Shown one piece after another: positions 8,664-17,955 of a DNA stretch of 60,691 nt. The translations under genes were made by a program, and so were the position numbers. Source of the stretch: JAZKBN01 sp040388605 (GTDB lineage Bacteria; Bacteroidota; Bacteroidia; Cytophagales; Flexibacteraceae); NCBI GenBank assembly GCA_040388605.1, contig JAZKBN010000065.1, positions 1-60,691 of the forward strand, in the 5' to 3' direction. The notes under the pieces were generated by a model. The model ran no database searches. It was not told the origin of the DNA and saw only the letters and a program-made list of their open reading frames with translations. Numbering within the stretch: position 1 is the stretch's first letter; every line of letters starts with the position of its first letter.

Positions 8664-9944
8664 CTATTCCGCATTTTCTTCTTCCTTCAGCTCTTCTTCC
8701 TCATCGTCTATCACGGTGAGGTAATTCCTGTCGGTCAGGAAATTGGGATATATGGCAAGGTGCTTTTCGAGGACCATTTTGTAAATTATTTCGCGCAGCT
8801 CCTCAATGTTATCCTTTTTGGCTGCAGATATAAACACAACAGGTTTTTCTGTTCGGTTCAGGTAGGTGGCCTTTAATTGCTCTAAGGTTACAAATGTATT
8901 TTCTTCTACCGATGCACCAACCGGGCCGCTGGTTAAGGCCGTGGTATCATTACGATGCAGGTAATACTGGTCGGTTTTATTGAAAACGAGCAATGTGGGC
9001 TTATCGCTCACCTTCAGGTCTGCCAGTATTTTGTTTACTACTTCTATCTGCTCTTCAAATTGGGGGTGGCTTATATCTACCACGTGAAGGAGAATATCGG
9101 CCTCTCGCACTTCGTCGAGGGTAGATTTAAAAGACTCAATCAGGTGGGTCGGCAGCTTCCTGATAAAGCCAACGGTATCGGTAAGCAAAATGGGTATGCC
9201 GTCAAGCACCACTTTGCGTACAGTACTGTCAACAGTTGCGAAAAGCTTGTTTTCGGCAAATACATCAGATTTGGCAAGCAGGTTCATGAGGGTGCTTTTT
9301 CCTACGTTGGTATAACCTACGAGGGCAACGCGAACCAATTTATCCCTTCCTTGCCTGCGGGTTACATTTTGCCTGTCTATTACCGACAGCTTTTCTTTCA
9401 GAATGCTGATACGGTCTTTTACAATCCGGCGGTCAGTCTCGAGCTCCTTTTCACCGGGGCCGCGCATACCGGCACCACCCCGCTGTTTGCTTAAGTGGGT
9501 CCACATGCGGGTAAGGCGTGGGTAAACATATTGGTATTGCGCAAGCTCTACCTGTGTGCGGCTTTGCGCCGTTTGCGCCCTTTGGCTGAAAATGTTCAGG
9601 ATAAGCAGGCTTCGGTCGAGCACTTTTACGAGCAGCTCATTTTCAAGGTTACGTGCCTGTGCCGGGCTCAGGTCATCATCGAAAATTACCATGTCAGCAT
9701 CGTGGGCCTGCACGTATGCGCGTATATCTTCAAGTCGGCCCTTGCCTACGTATGTGCGGTTCTCCGGCTTATCGAGGCGCTGCGTAAAACGTCCAATGGT
9801 GCGTACACCTGCGGTTTCGGCAAGGAACTCAAGCTCATCAAGATATTCACTCACCTCGAAGCTGCTTACTTTGCCGGTGATTACGGCTACGAGTACAGCG
9901 ATTTCGGGTTGGTCTGCGGTCAGGTGTTGTTTTTTCTCAATCAT
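8664..9944 (-). CDS. hflX: GTPase HflX
   Basis: Ribosome-associated GTPase that splits stalled or damaged ribosomes in other bacteria. The HflX N-terminal domain ends in the glycine-rich linker 'GGAGMRGPGEKELETDRR'. The G domain has G1 'GYTNVGKST', G3 'DTVGFIRKLP' and G4 'NKTD', with switch sequence 'LFATVDSTVRKV'. At 426 aa it is full length. The C-terminus is strongly acidic ('DDEEEELKEEENAE'). It stands alone, converging on the sigma factor unit. Identification is secure from the domain order and linker. Confidence 0.95.
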   Translation of the reverse strand: MIEKKQHLTADQPEIAVLVAVITGKVSSFEVSEYLDELEFLAETAGVRTIGRFTQRLDKPENRTYVGKGRLEDIRAYVQAHDADMVIFDDDLSPAQARNLENELLVKVLDRSLLILNIFSQRAQTAQSRTQVELAQYQYVYPRLTRMWTHLSKQRGGAGMRGPGEKELETDRRIVKDRISILKEKLSVIDRQNVTRRQGRDKLVRVALVGYTNVGKSTLMNLLAKSDVFAENKLFATVDSTVRKVVLDGIPILLTDTVGFIRKLPTHLIESFKSTLDEVREADILLHVVDISHPQFEEQIEVVNKILADLKVSDKPTLLVFNKTDQYYLHRNDTTALTSGPVGASVEENTFVTLEQLKATYLNRTEKPVVFISAAKKDNIEELREIIYKMVLEKHLAIYPNFLTDRNYLTVIDDEEEELKEEENAE

Positions 9945-10088
9945 AATAATTACTTAGGCAAGGTTTACTGCAACAAACGTGCGCAGTACAGTTATTGAAT
10001 ATTCTTTGCATTGTTCCGATTCATTTCCGGTCATAATGTCTGATATTCTAATTGAAATACCAACTATGAGCGGCAAACAGGCACAGGT

Positions 10089-10643
10089 TCAATAATTATA
10101 CTTATCAATCCAATAGCTTATTTTCCAATCGCTTTGCCTGTTGAGGCGGTTCAGGGTCATATTGGCACGACCAAAACTTTTGAGCGATGTCTGGTCGTTA
10201 CCATCCTCAATAAGCAGGGTAAGCTCGAAAAATCTTTCAACGCGGGCTACGGTATCGCCGGTTAATGTGTCGGCTAAAACATAATCATCGCCCCAGCTCA
10301 GGGTTACAGATTTTACGCTTCGGTTGGTGAACATCTTATAGGTGCTCAGCATTTCCTGGTCGCGGCCCCAATATATATTACGGCCGGTGCTGAAATCGTA
10401 CCACTGAAAAATAAATCCCCGGTTGAGCATGCGCCCGTAAAGCGTAGAGTCACGTATCTCATAGGTGTTCCTGAAATAATCGAAAAAGCCTTTAATGGTT
10501 TTACGGTCGCCCAGCAATTTGCTGCGGTCAACAAGTGTATCATCGAAAGTTGGGGCAAAGGGGTTACAGCTTTGCAGCATCAGCAAAGCGCAAAGGTACA
10601 GGGGTACCAAAATCGGGGCCATATACCATAAAACCCTTTTCAT
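10089..10643 (-). CDS. Lipoprotein, NTF2-like (hypothetical)
   Basis: 184 aa with a lipoprotein signal peptide ending in 'LMLQSC' (Cys at about 26). The mature part begins with a helical 'KTIKGFFDYFRNTYEIRDSTLY', is rich in aromatic residues, and ends in beta-like 'SLKSFGRANMTLNRL...DWKISYWID'. This pattern fits a SnoaL/NTF2-like fold. It resembles the neighbouring 199-aa lipoprotein in layout, so the two are probably old duplicates. It lies downstream of that gene on the same strand. No function can be named. Confidence 0.65.
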   Translation of the reverse strand: MKRVLWYMAPILVPLYLCALLMLQSCNPFAPTFDDTLVDRSKLLGDRKTIKGFFDYFRNTYEIRDSTLYGRMLNRGFIFQWYDFSTGRNIYWGRDQEMLSTYKMFTNRSVKSVTLSWGDDYVLADTLTGDTVARVERFFELTLLIEDGNDQTSLKSFGRANMTLNRLNRQSDWKISYWIDKYNY

Positions 10644-10710
10644 TCAAATGCGTTCATAATTGCTGCTGCTCTTAAACCGTGCCGAAATGTTCAAAATGTA
10701 CTCAAGACGT

Positions 10711-11310
10711 TTATAATGTAATAAAGTGCTGTTTCAGCTCGCTCCAGCATGGGAACGAAGAGTTCCGATTATCTCGCCATGCCACAATGCTGTAATCGTT
10801 ATTTGCTGAACGTACTATTGTGAAAGTGGCATTGCCCCTGAAATCGGTATATGGGTAATTGCCGTCGGCATGGAAAAGGCGCAGCTCATAAGCATAGCTG
10901 TATTCAGCCGAATCTACGGAGCTGTTGCTGGGCACAGAGCTGGCGGTAAACGTAAGGCTGTTATTTGTATTTACCGGTACGTTCTTCTTAAAGTTCAGAA
11001 TATTGGTAAGCACAATGGCTTCATCGTTCCGGGTCCAGTTGCTGAAATTACCCAGGTTGTTACCGCTCACTGTAGGGTCGGCGGTGAATTTAAAGTTACG
11101 CTCATTCAGGCAGCGCTGGAAGTTATTCACATTCAGGGTCTTCATGGCTGTCTGCATATCTTCCAGTAAAATTTTTACCGAATAAGGGGTATTCCATGAA
11201 GAATCTGAAACCGGCTTATCCGGCTCACGCAGGCTGAAGCATCCGCTCAGCACAGGCAAGAGCGAAAAAAGCAACAAAAGCTGCAGGCAATATTTGCGCC
11301 TTAAAATCAT
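10711..11310 (-). CDS. Lipoprotein, NTF2-like (hypothetical)
   Basis: 199 aa with lipobox 'PVLSGC' (Cys at about 24). The mature part opens with 'PYSVKILLEDMQTAMKTLN', has 'FQRCLNERNFKFTADP' and ends in 'NATFTIVRSANNDYSIVAWRDN'. The order (helix, central 'W.R..E', terminal 'I.W.D' strand) matches the downstream lipoprotein. The two are probably co-transcribed, with 67 bases between them. Likely an outer-membrane or periplasmic lipoprotein; role unknown. Confidence 0.65.
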   Translation of the reverse strand: MILRRKYCLQLLLLFSLLPVLSGCFSLREPDKPVSDSSWNTPYSVKILLEDMQTAMKTLNVNNFQRCLNERNFKFTADPTVSGNNLGNFSNWTRNDEAIVLTNILNFKKNVPVNTNNSLTFTASSVPSNSSVDSAEYSYAYELRLFHADGNYPYTDFRGNATFTIVRSANNDYSIVAWRDNRNSSFPCWSELKQHFITL

Positions 11311-11931
11311 AATGCTTCGTTAAAAACCGGTAAACCTATGGTGTAAAGGTTAACGGTATACAAATATGCCCTGCAAAAAGACACATTCGAAATACAAGAT
11401 AAGCATTGCAAGCGTCAATGCAATGCTTTGGCTAATCTAAACATCTTAAGCGCAAGTTAGAGTCAAACAGTAAGACCAAATCAATGCATTGTCATGTGAA
11501 ACCGGCGGTTCTTAAAAAAATAACTGCAGGTTCCACAATCTTTGTTTAACAGAAATCGGCAGTTTACATGTGGCAGAATCCGGNNNNNNNNNNNNNATGA
11601 AATGGTTGTTTATTCGGAACAAAACGGCAGACAAGCCAGGCACAGATTTCTGTTTAACCTTTATACAACACCTGTTGCACAAACCGATTCTGCCGTTGGT
11701 ACCCAAATTCCGGCAATTCGTAACAAAAGCTAAAACAATTGGCAGTATAACCTACATTGCCGGCACTGAATTAGCGGGAATTTCGAGGTCGGCAGCATAA
11801 CGGTATAATTTCAGGCACATACTATGAACAATAACTGCTTTGTTCAGGTGGTTATGAACATCATTAAACAATTTCGCCCCCAATGTTGGTTTTTGTTTAA
11901 CCTTTTACCTAAAAATATTTAACAAAATAAT
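11311..11931. other. Non-coding stretch containing an assembly gap
   Basis: AT-rich spacer between two divergent transcripts, interrupted by 13 N at 11584-11596. Short open frames crossing the Ns show no recognisable protein. Sequence left of the gap (GGCAGAATCCGG, about 11573) and right of it (CCGATTCTGCC, about 11686) is nearly inverted, so the region may fold or may be a collapsed repeat. Nothing else can be supported. Confidence 0.6.
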
Positions 11932-11961
11932 TTGCCCTTTGTTGAACCTTTTATACCTTTG
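11932..11961 (+). promoter_or_regulatory. Bacteroidota promoter TTG-N19-TACCTTTG
   Basis: TTG at 11932-11934, 19 bases, then TACCTTTG at 11954-11961, an exact match to the primary sigma consensus of Bacteroidota. The ECF sigma gene starts 28 bases further on, giving a very short leader. Confidence 0.8.
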
Positions 11962-11989
11962 TGCTCAACAAAATAAAAACGGAGCCACT

Positions 11990-12496
11990 ATGACACCTGC
12001 CGAGTTCAATACAACCGTTTCCAAAACATCTCGCTCGCTTCGCCCTTTCGCCATGCGCCTTACCCGCGACAGTGAAAACGCCAACGACCTGCTGCAGGAT
12101 ACTATGTTGAAGGCCTTGCTGCACCGCGATAAATTTACGGACGGCACCAACCTGAAGGCCTGGTTATATACCATTATGAAAAACACCTTCATCACCAATT
12201 ACCAACGGATGATGAAGAAGAAAACCTTTATTGACACAACTGATAACCTGCATTACCTCGACAGCCTGAGCAACAGTACACAAAACCTGGCTACAGCATC
12301 GTTCGTAATGGCAGAAATAGACGGGGCAATATCTTCTTTGGAAGAGGCTTACCGGGCCCCCTTCATGATGTACTTTACCGGCTACAAGTATTACGAAATA
12401 GCCGATAAGCTGCACATACCAATAGGCACTGTAAAAAACCGCATTCACCTTGCCCGTAAAGAGCTGAAACACTCCCTCAGGGCATACGCGGTTTAA
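11990..12496 (+). CDS. ECF-type RNA polymerase sigma factor
   Basis: 168 aa from the ATG at 11990 (GGAG 8 bases upstream; the frame is open further 5' but crosses the promoter). Region 2: 'RSLRPFAMRLTRDSENANDLLQDTMLKAL' and 'GTNLKAWLYTIMKNTFITNYQR'. Region 4: 'LEEAYRAPFMMYFTGYKYYEIADKLHIPIGTVKNRIHLARKEL' with a clear helix-turn-helix. This short form is the common Bacteroidota sigma-E-like type. No anti-sigma gene is adjacent, unlike the sigma factor at 6.6 kb. Its own promoter is of the housekeeping class. Confidence 0.9.
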   Translation: MTPAEFNTTVSKTSRSLRPFAMRLTRDSENANDLLQDTMLKALLHRDKFTDGTNLKAWLYTIMKNTFITNYQRMMKKKTFIDTTDNLHYLDSLSNSTQNLATASFVMAEIDGAISSLEEAYRAPFMMYFTGYKYYEIADKLHIPIGTVKNRIHLARKELKHSLRAYAV

Positions 12497-12557
12497 TAAA
12501 GGCATTTAAAACCTGACAATAAACAGCCCCGGTAAGGGGTATATTACAAATTACACC

Positions 12558-12586
12558 AAAGGCGCAGGATATTCTCCGGCGCCTTT
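12558..12586 (+). terminator. Terminator after the ECF sigma gene
   Basis: AAAGGCGC (12558-12565) pairs with GCGCCTTT (12579-12586) around a 13-nt loop, followed by a moderately T-rich run. It sits about 60 bases past the sigma factor stop. Confidence 0.6.
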
Positions 12587-12730
12587 CCTGTTTTACAGCA
12601 GGAAGAATTTATCGGGCTCTTATTGGTTTATTCTATAGGTAGCCCCGGCTTTTGAGCGTAACCACATCTGAATTCAGATCATAAGTCGCGGCAGTCGGGG
12701 TTTGGTATTATACCCATTCCTTAAAACGCA

Positions 12731-12762
12731 AACACCCGCCCCGGATAACCGGGACGGGTGTT
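12731..12762 (-). terminator. Terminator after the TIG-repeat T9SS gene
   Basis: AACACCCG...CCCGG (from 12731) pairs with CCGGGACGGGTGTT (to 12762), a long GC-rich stem with a small loop. On the minus strand it lies 36 bases past the stop at 12798. Confidence 0.65.
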
Positions 12763-12797
12763 GCAATTTTAAACTGTCTTAAATAACCTTGGGTAGA

Positions 12798-15700
12798 TTA
12801 CTCAATAACCAGCCTTTCGGTCCATGAACCGGTGGCATTGCTGATTTTAAGCATGTAAACTCCGCTGCTCAGGCCTTCAATGTTCAGGGTAGCGTTAACA
12901 GCGTCGCCGGTTACGCTCGTAACCTCGGCACCAATGGTGCTGAACAGGCGGGCAGTTACTTTGCCTTTTGCATTAGGAATGCTGATGTGTACAGCCTGGC
13001 GTGCAGGGTTAGGATAAACAACAGGTTTGTCGTTCACTGTAGTTTGCAATCCGGTTACATCAGCCGGCATAAATACAAGTGAGAAACGGTTGCCGCCCTG
13101 GCTGTTGGCATCGGAAGTAATTGCGAAGCTGTAGCTGTAACCGGGGGTAACTGTGTGCAGGCTGTTGTTGAATGCATCGCGCAGGTAAACAGTAACATTT
13201 TCAGGCAATTCATTGAATGAAAGGCTGTATGTACCTAAAGTAACTGCACTTGCATTTACAGCCAGAATATCGCCGGAGGCAGGAACTGCCATGCTGTTGA
13301 TGGCAAGCTTAACACCTGCTGGGCTGGTGCTCAGGTTCATATCTGAACCGCTCAGTTTGTGAGCGTCATACATGCTTTCGAATGCGCGGGTGGTATTATT
13401 GTTGAATATAACAAGTGCTTCATCGGCACTGCCTTCTGCATTTACCATACTGAATACCAAGCGGTTGCTTGCTGCAGTACGCATAATAGAAGCAGCAGCA
13501 GTTGTTTTGGCTGCCTCGGTTATTGTAAGTACAGGAGATGCAGCATTGGCCTCAACAAAGAATGCCTGTGAGGAAGTAATCAGGTTACTGCCGCCGTTTA
13601 CTCCGCCTGAGCCGGTTACATAGCTGCTGTAAGCCTTCAGTTTATGGCTCCAGATATAAACAGCGCCGTTAATATTGGTCTTGGTCCAGGCTGAACCTGT
13701 AGCATCCCAGTTAATGTTAGCTGCATAAGGGTTCGCAACCAGGTTAAAACCATTGGTTCCGCCGGCAGAAGGTGAAGGGCAACCGGATGCGCAGAAGCTA
13801 ACCGGAAGCGATTTGTTACCGGTTACAGGAGCACCACTCAAAGAGTAAACGCCACCGGCAGCAAACAGGTTGTTGTAGAAGAATACCATTGCGCCTTTAC
13901 CGGGGTCAATAGCCTGGCTTGCAGAGCTTGGCTTAACCCAGCCGTTTTGCGAAGCAGAAGTATTGTTAGTAGGGTCGTAAAGCACAACAGAAGAGTAACG
14001 CTGAGGATAAGGAGTATAAGTGAACTCTGAATACGGGTTCAATGCTGACTGCCATGCAGATGCAGTTTTGCCGCTCACTGCCGGACCAACAAATACGTTG
14101 GCACCTGTATACTGCCTCATTGTTGGCTCAAGCCAGCGTTGCATGGTAAAGTTGCCTGCATTGCTGAATGCGCCTGTACCAAGCACACGGCCAATTGCTG
14201 CAGTTTTTGTTCCGGTGCTGATGAGTTTAAGCACAAGGCTGTTCAGGTTAAAAGTACCTGAGGTCAGTTTTACAGAATCAGTAATGGCAAGTGCTTTCGA
14301 AAGTGTTACGCCAAGAGAATTACTTATTGTAATTGTGCTTGCTGTATCAGGCATACCTGTGCCGGTGGCTTGGGCGGTTGTTCCGTCGAAGAGGAAGTTA
14401 ACGCCTTTGCCTGCAATTTTACGGGTACCGCTCAGGCGAATGCTGCCTACAGTACCTGTAGCCGCAAAGCCGCCGCTGTTGGCAGATTCAAGCGTGGTGC
14501 CAGTTTCAACATTAATATTGCCTGTGCTGCTCAGGAAGAAGTTTTTGAACAACAGCTGAGCGCCTGTGGCAACATTTAAATTACCTGTTACAGCCGCGCT
14601 GGCAGTAAGGGTAACATTGTGGCCGCTGTTAATTTGTATGCTGAGGGCATCAGAACCCGGGCCTGAGCCGGGAGTAGTATAAGTGTTATCGTTAGGGCTG
14701 TATTCCCATGTTGAGCCTGTGCTCCAGTTACCTGATTGAACAGTACGGTAGTAGCCGCTTGGCAGGCCTGTAGGAGAAAACACAAGCTTTCCAAAACCAA
14801 AGCCACCGGTTCCGCCGCCGCCATTAAAGCTGAATTTTACAAACACATAAGAGCCTGCAGGAATGCTTACATTTTCGGTATTTGTGGTTAGAGTTACCCC
14901 GTTACTATCTATTCCTGAAGTTGCGGATGTAAATCCGGCACCGGCTCCTGAGAAGTTTGTAAACGTTCCGGCAGGGTAAGTTGGCGATACGTTGTATGAA
15001 ACCGCAGCAACCATTGAACCCGACCTAAACATATAGGCATCATAAGTCAGCTTAAAGCCCGTAAGGTTTTGGCCTGAATTATTATGAATAATCCAAGTGG
15101 CAGTACCATTGGTGGCATTGCCTGAACCAAGAAAAGCCAATGTGCTGCTGCCGCCGTACCAGCCGCCGGTTGTGGTTGCTGAAGGAGGTGGGCCGGCACC
15201 CTGGAATGAGCCGCCTGTATTGCCTGTAGAGCCGCCTTCGCCGGTAAGAAGCCAGTTATCCGGTGCTTTAAGGCTTAATAAGCCACCGCCAACAGGAGCA
15301 TAGTTATCAAACTGCTCAGATACAGCTGAATTTGTAATTTCTGCCTGCTTAAAGATTGTGAACGTTTTTGCAACTGAAGTTCCGCCCGAAGGAGCAGGAT
15401 TGTAAACTGTTACAAGTGGGGGATCAACTATTGTTGCCAGGTTTGCAGCCGGAATTACGGCAGTAAGCGTGGTGCTGTTTACGAAAGTAGTTGCCAAATC
15501 AGCGCCGTTCCATCTTACTTTAGAAACGCCTGCAACGAAATTTGTTCCGGTTGCAGTGGTAGTAAAATCAGGCGAACCTGCAAGACCACCGCCGGGTGTA
15601 ATAGAAGTAAGGGTTGGGGCCGGGTTATTTACAGTAAGGTTAAACGAAGCTGAAACTCCGCCACCGTCTCCGCTTAACGGCGGATTAACTACTGCAATTG

Positions 15701-16208
15701 CATAAACAATTCCGGCAGCCAAATCTGCAGAACTAACTGCAACTGTAATGGTTGTACTGTTATTACTTAACGGAGTGCGCGCAACACCATTGAATTCAAC
15801 AGTAGCATCGCCTACGAAATCAGAACCTGTCAACGTTAAAGTAAAACCTGCATCTCCTGCATTCTTTGTTGTGGATGAAATAGAGAAAAGGTTCGGTACA
15901 GGGTTGCCTGATGCGTTCATTACTGTAAAGAACTGGCTGTTGGGTGAATTAGCCGCATATACGGCATCACCTTCGTAGTTTCTTACGCTAATAGCTTTGG
16001 CGCCGCCGCTGGTAAGTAAAGAAGCAGGAATTACAGCGTTGAGTTGAGTAGCGCTCACAAAAGTGGTGCTCAAAGCAGTTGTGTTGTAATAAACAACCGA
16101 ATGACCGTTAGAGAAGCCTGTTCCGTTAACCGCTATAGTAGTATTACCGTCTCCAACCAATGCAGATGATGGCGTAAGGCTTGCAACTGTTGGAGTTGCC
16201 CATACATA
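12798..16208 (-). CDS. TIG-repeat T9SS surface protein, C-terminal piece
   Basis: C-terminal half of a gene that starts at 19714. Left of the gap the frame reads 'YVWATPTVASLTPSSALVGDG', continuing TIG/IPT repeats of about 90 residues ('ITPGGGLAGSPDFTTTATGTNF' and relatives). A non-repetitive region follows with 'WSTGSTWEYSPNDNTY' and 'VANPYAANINWDA', typical of Bacteroidota surface proteins. The end is a type A T9SS sorting domain ('VVYPNPARQAVHISIPNAKG' to 'GSWTERLVIE'). The ATG at 16160 found by simple ORF search is internal and not a real start. Secreted and probably attached to the cell surface through A-LPS; ligand unknown. A terminator follows. Confidence 0.85.
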   Translation of the reverse strand, partial: YVWATPTVASLTPSSALVGDGNTTIAVNGTGFSNGHSVVYYNTTALSTTFVSATQLNAVIPASLLTSGGAKAISVRNYEGDAVYAANSPNSQFFTVMNASGNPVPNLFSISSTTKNAGDAGFTLTLTGSDFVGDATVEFNGVARTPLSNNSTTITVAVSSADLAAGIVYAIAVVNPPLSGDGGGVSASFNLTVNNPAPTLTSITPGGGLAGSPDFTTTATGTNFVAGVSKVRWNGADLATTFVNSTTLTAVIPAANLATIVDPPLVTVYNPAPSGGTSVAKTFTIFKQAEITNSAVSEQFDNYAPVGGGLLSLKAPDNWLLTGEGGSTGNTGGSFQGAGPPPSATTTGGWYGGSSTLAFLGSGNATNGTATWIIHNNSGQNLTGFKLTYDAYMFRSGSMVAAVSYNVSPTYPAGTFTNFSGAGAGFTSATSGIDSNGVTLTTNTENVSIPAGSYVFVKFSFNGGGGTGGFGFGKLVFSPTGLPSGYYRTVQSGNWSTGSTWEYSPNDNTYTTPGSGPGSDALSIQINSGHNVTLTASAAVTGNLNVATGAQLLFKNFFLSSTGNINVETGTTLESANSGGFAATGTVGSIRLSGTRKIAGKGVNFLFDGTTAQATGTGMPDTASTITISNSLGVTLSKALAITDSVKLTSGTFNLNSLVLKLISTGTKTAAIGRVLGTGAFSNAGNFTMQRWLEPTMRQYTGANVFVGPAVSGKTASAWQSALNPYSEFTYTPYPQRYSSVVLYDPTNNTSASQNGWVKPSSASQAIDPGKGAMVFFYNNLFAAGGVYSLSGAPVTGNKSLPVSFCASGCPSPSAGGTNGFNLVANPYAANINWDATGSAWTKTNINGAVYIWSHKLKAYSSYVTGSGGVNGGSNLITSSQAFFVEANAASPVLTITEAAKTTAAASIMRTAASNRLVFSMVNAEGSADEALVIFNNNTTRAFESMYDAHKLSGSDMNLSTSPAGVKLAINSMAVPASGDILAVNASAVTLGTYSLSFNELPENVTVYLRDAFNNSLHTVTPGYSYSFAITSDANSQGGNRFSLVFMPADVTGLQTTVNDKPVVYPNPARQAVHISIPNAKGKVTARLFSTIGAEVTSVTGDAVNATLNIEGLSSGVYMLKISNATGSWTERLVIE

Positions 16209-16218
16209 NNNNNNNNNN
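16209..16218. other. Assembly gap (10 N) in the TIG-repeat gene
   Basis: Both flanks are normal parts of the same gene ('PSFAIDD' on the 5' side, 'YVWATPTVASL' on the 3' side) but in different frames, so the number of Ns is nominal. Probably only a few codons are missing. Confidence 0.9.
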
Positions 16219-17734
16219 TGTCATCAATAGCAAAGCTTGGGCGGTTAACGCTTCCGCTTACATCAGCATATATCCAGCGAACTTCAACGTAAGACTTATT
16301 ATCAATTGCCGATGGCATTGTATAAACCATAGTTTGCGGAAACAACGAAGCTGTGCCCGAGGTAACGGAGGTTGAGCTGGTACGGTCTGTTACATAATCG
16401 GCACCGGTGGTTGAGGCTGTTGCTGCATCAACTGTTGTGAAGTTACCGTAATTGGCTGTACGGTACTGAATGTACAGGCGCTCGGTGCGGCTGTTCTCAT
16501 AACGTACTGTTGCGGCAACAAAACGGAGCTTAATACCGCTCATACCTGTAGTATTCAGGCCTAAAGAAATTGACCTTACATTTGAAGCCGAAGAAAGGAA
16601 GCCTATTTTTCCGGTGTAATCAAAAACACCGCTTGAAGTGCTGCTTGCGCTGTTTGCTACTATTGTAAAATCTGAGGCTGCCGGAGCCGTGGATACCGGG
16701 GTTCCCACGGCCAATGTGGCTCCCAGAACCGTGTTGCCCTGCCAGCCTGTGGGATAAACAGGAGCGGTGCCGGTTAATGAGCTGAAGTTTTGTGTATAAG
16801 GTAATACCTGCGCAGCAGGCGTGGTATAAGGGTTGCTTATAGTTAACGAGGCTGTGCCTGAAGCAGCGCCGCCGGCAGCAGCTGTATGAACAACTGTGAT
16901 GTTTTTTACACCAGGACTGGACACATCGTTTGCAGTAACGGCTGCAGTAAGCTTAACTGAGCTGTTGAATGTGGTAACAAGGCTTACACCGTTAATTTTA
17001 ACAGTATCACCGTTTAAAAAACCAGTGCCGTTTACAGTAAGTGAAAGCGCAGTTGCGGTACTGCCTGTTGCCGGTGATATGGTTGTAATAGCAGGATCGG
17101 CAAAGGTTATTGTAAATGTCAGATCGGGGGTACTTGTTCCGCCGCCGGGAGTTGGGTTAAACACTGTAATTGCAGCAGTGCCTGTTGATGCGATATTGCC
17201 AGAAGGAACCGATGCGGTAACCTGTGTGCCGTTCACAAAAGTAGTGGTCAGGTTGCTGCCGTTCCATTTTACCAAGGTGCTATTGTCGAAATTCGAACCG
17301 TTTACCGTTAAAGTAAAAGTAGTTCCACCGGCTGCCTTGCTTGTAGGGCTTAATGAGGAAGCCGTAGGAACAAGATTATTAACAGTGAAGGCAGCAGCCG
17401 TTGAAAGCAGGTTGCCCGGTGCTCCGTTACGAACTTTAACATCGAAAATGCCTGCTGAAGAAAGATTCGCAGCTGATACAGATGCCGTAAGCGATGTGCT
17501 GCTGCCAAAAGTTGTTGCAAGATCAACACCGTTGAAGGTAACTGTTGAGGCGGCTTCGAAGTTTGTACCGGTAACAGTAAGCGTAAAGCCTAAATCGCCT
17601 TTTGTGGCCGAAGTGGGCGACAGTGAGGAAATGGTTGGTGCTGCTGCAGGTGTATTAATTGTAAAGGTTTGCCCGCCTGAAGTTCCGCCGCCGGGGGTGG
17701 TATTGAAAACAGTTACTGTTGCAGAGCCTGCCGT
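16219..17734 (-). CDS. TIG-repeat T9SS surface protein, middle piece
   Basis: Internal part of the same gene, bounded by gaps at both ends. It begins 'TAGSATVTVFNTTPGGGTSGG' and holds at least four TIG/IPT repeats ('SSLSPTSATKGDLGFTLTVT', 'SSLSPTSKAAGGTTFTLTVN', 'TTISPATGSTATALSLTVN'). These are followed by a jelly-roll-like domain ('LPYTQNFSSLTGTAPVYPTG' to 'EVRWIYADVSGSVNRPSFAID') as seen in carbohydrate-binding or MAM-like segments. Any start codon in this piece is spurious because the upstream neighbour on the assembly is foreign DNA. Confidence 0.85.
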
Positions 17735-17744
17735 NNNNNNNNNN
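17735..17744. other. Assembly gap (10 N) next to foreign DNA
   Basis: Run of N. The left flank is the TIG-repeat gene; the right flank is unrelated GC-rich sequence. Confidence 0.95.
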
Positions 17745-17955
17745 CAGCTCAAGCTGGTTGAGCGGCCATTCAGCCTGGTCGAAGCCAAGGACGCCCAGGA
17801 AGCCTTCATCACCAGCGCTACCTCGTTCGTGACGCCCGTCGTCAAAATCGACGGCCAAGTGGTGGGCGACGGCAAGATCTATGTCGGCACCGAGAGTGGC
17901 AAATTCTGGATCCTGCGGCCCCATCAGGACAAGTGCGACGTCCTCAGTGAAGTGG
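17745..17955 (+). other. Chimeric foreign fragment (aminotransferase end joined to PQQ-repeat-like piece)
   Basis: About 210 bases of GC-rich sequence with proteobacterial-style codons interrupt the TIG gene. Plus-strand frame 17745 onward first reads like the C-terminus of a class IV (D-amino acid) aminotransferase ('ERPFSLVEAKDAQEAFITSA', 'PVVKIDGQVVG'). At the shared phrase GGCGACGGCAAGATC (about 17866-17880) it becomes part of a PQQ/BamB-like repeat protein ('YVGTESGKFWILRP'). Two unrelated pieces in frame, next to a gap, point to assembly or gap-filling error rather than biology. The right junction with host sequence lies between about 17940 and 17970, where host and foreign sequence look alike. 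Confidence 0.8.

Noticed and set aside
11542..11800. Short frames crossing the 13-N gap
   Set aside because: Composition is random-looking and the true sequence at the Ns is unknown.
12666..12679. 14-bp palindrome ATCTGAATTCAGAT
   Set aside because: A single short palindrome in a spacer, not placed relative to any promoter; chance is likely.
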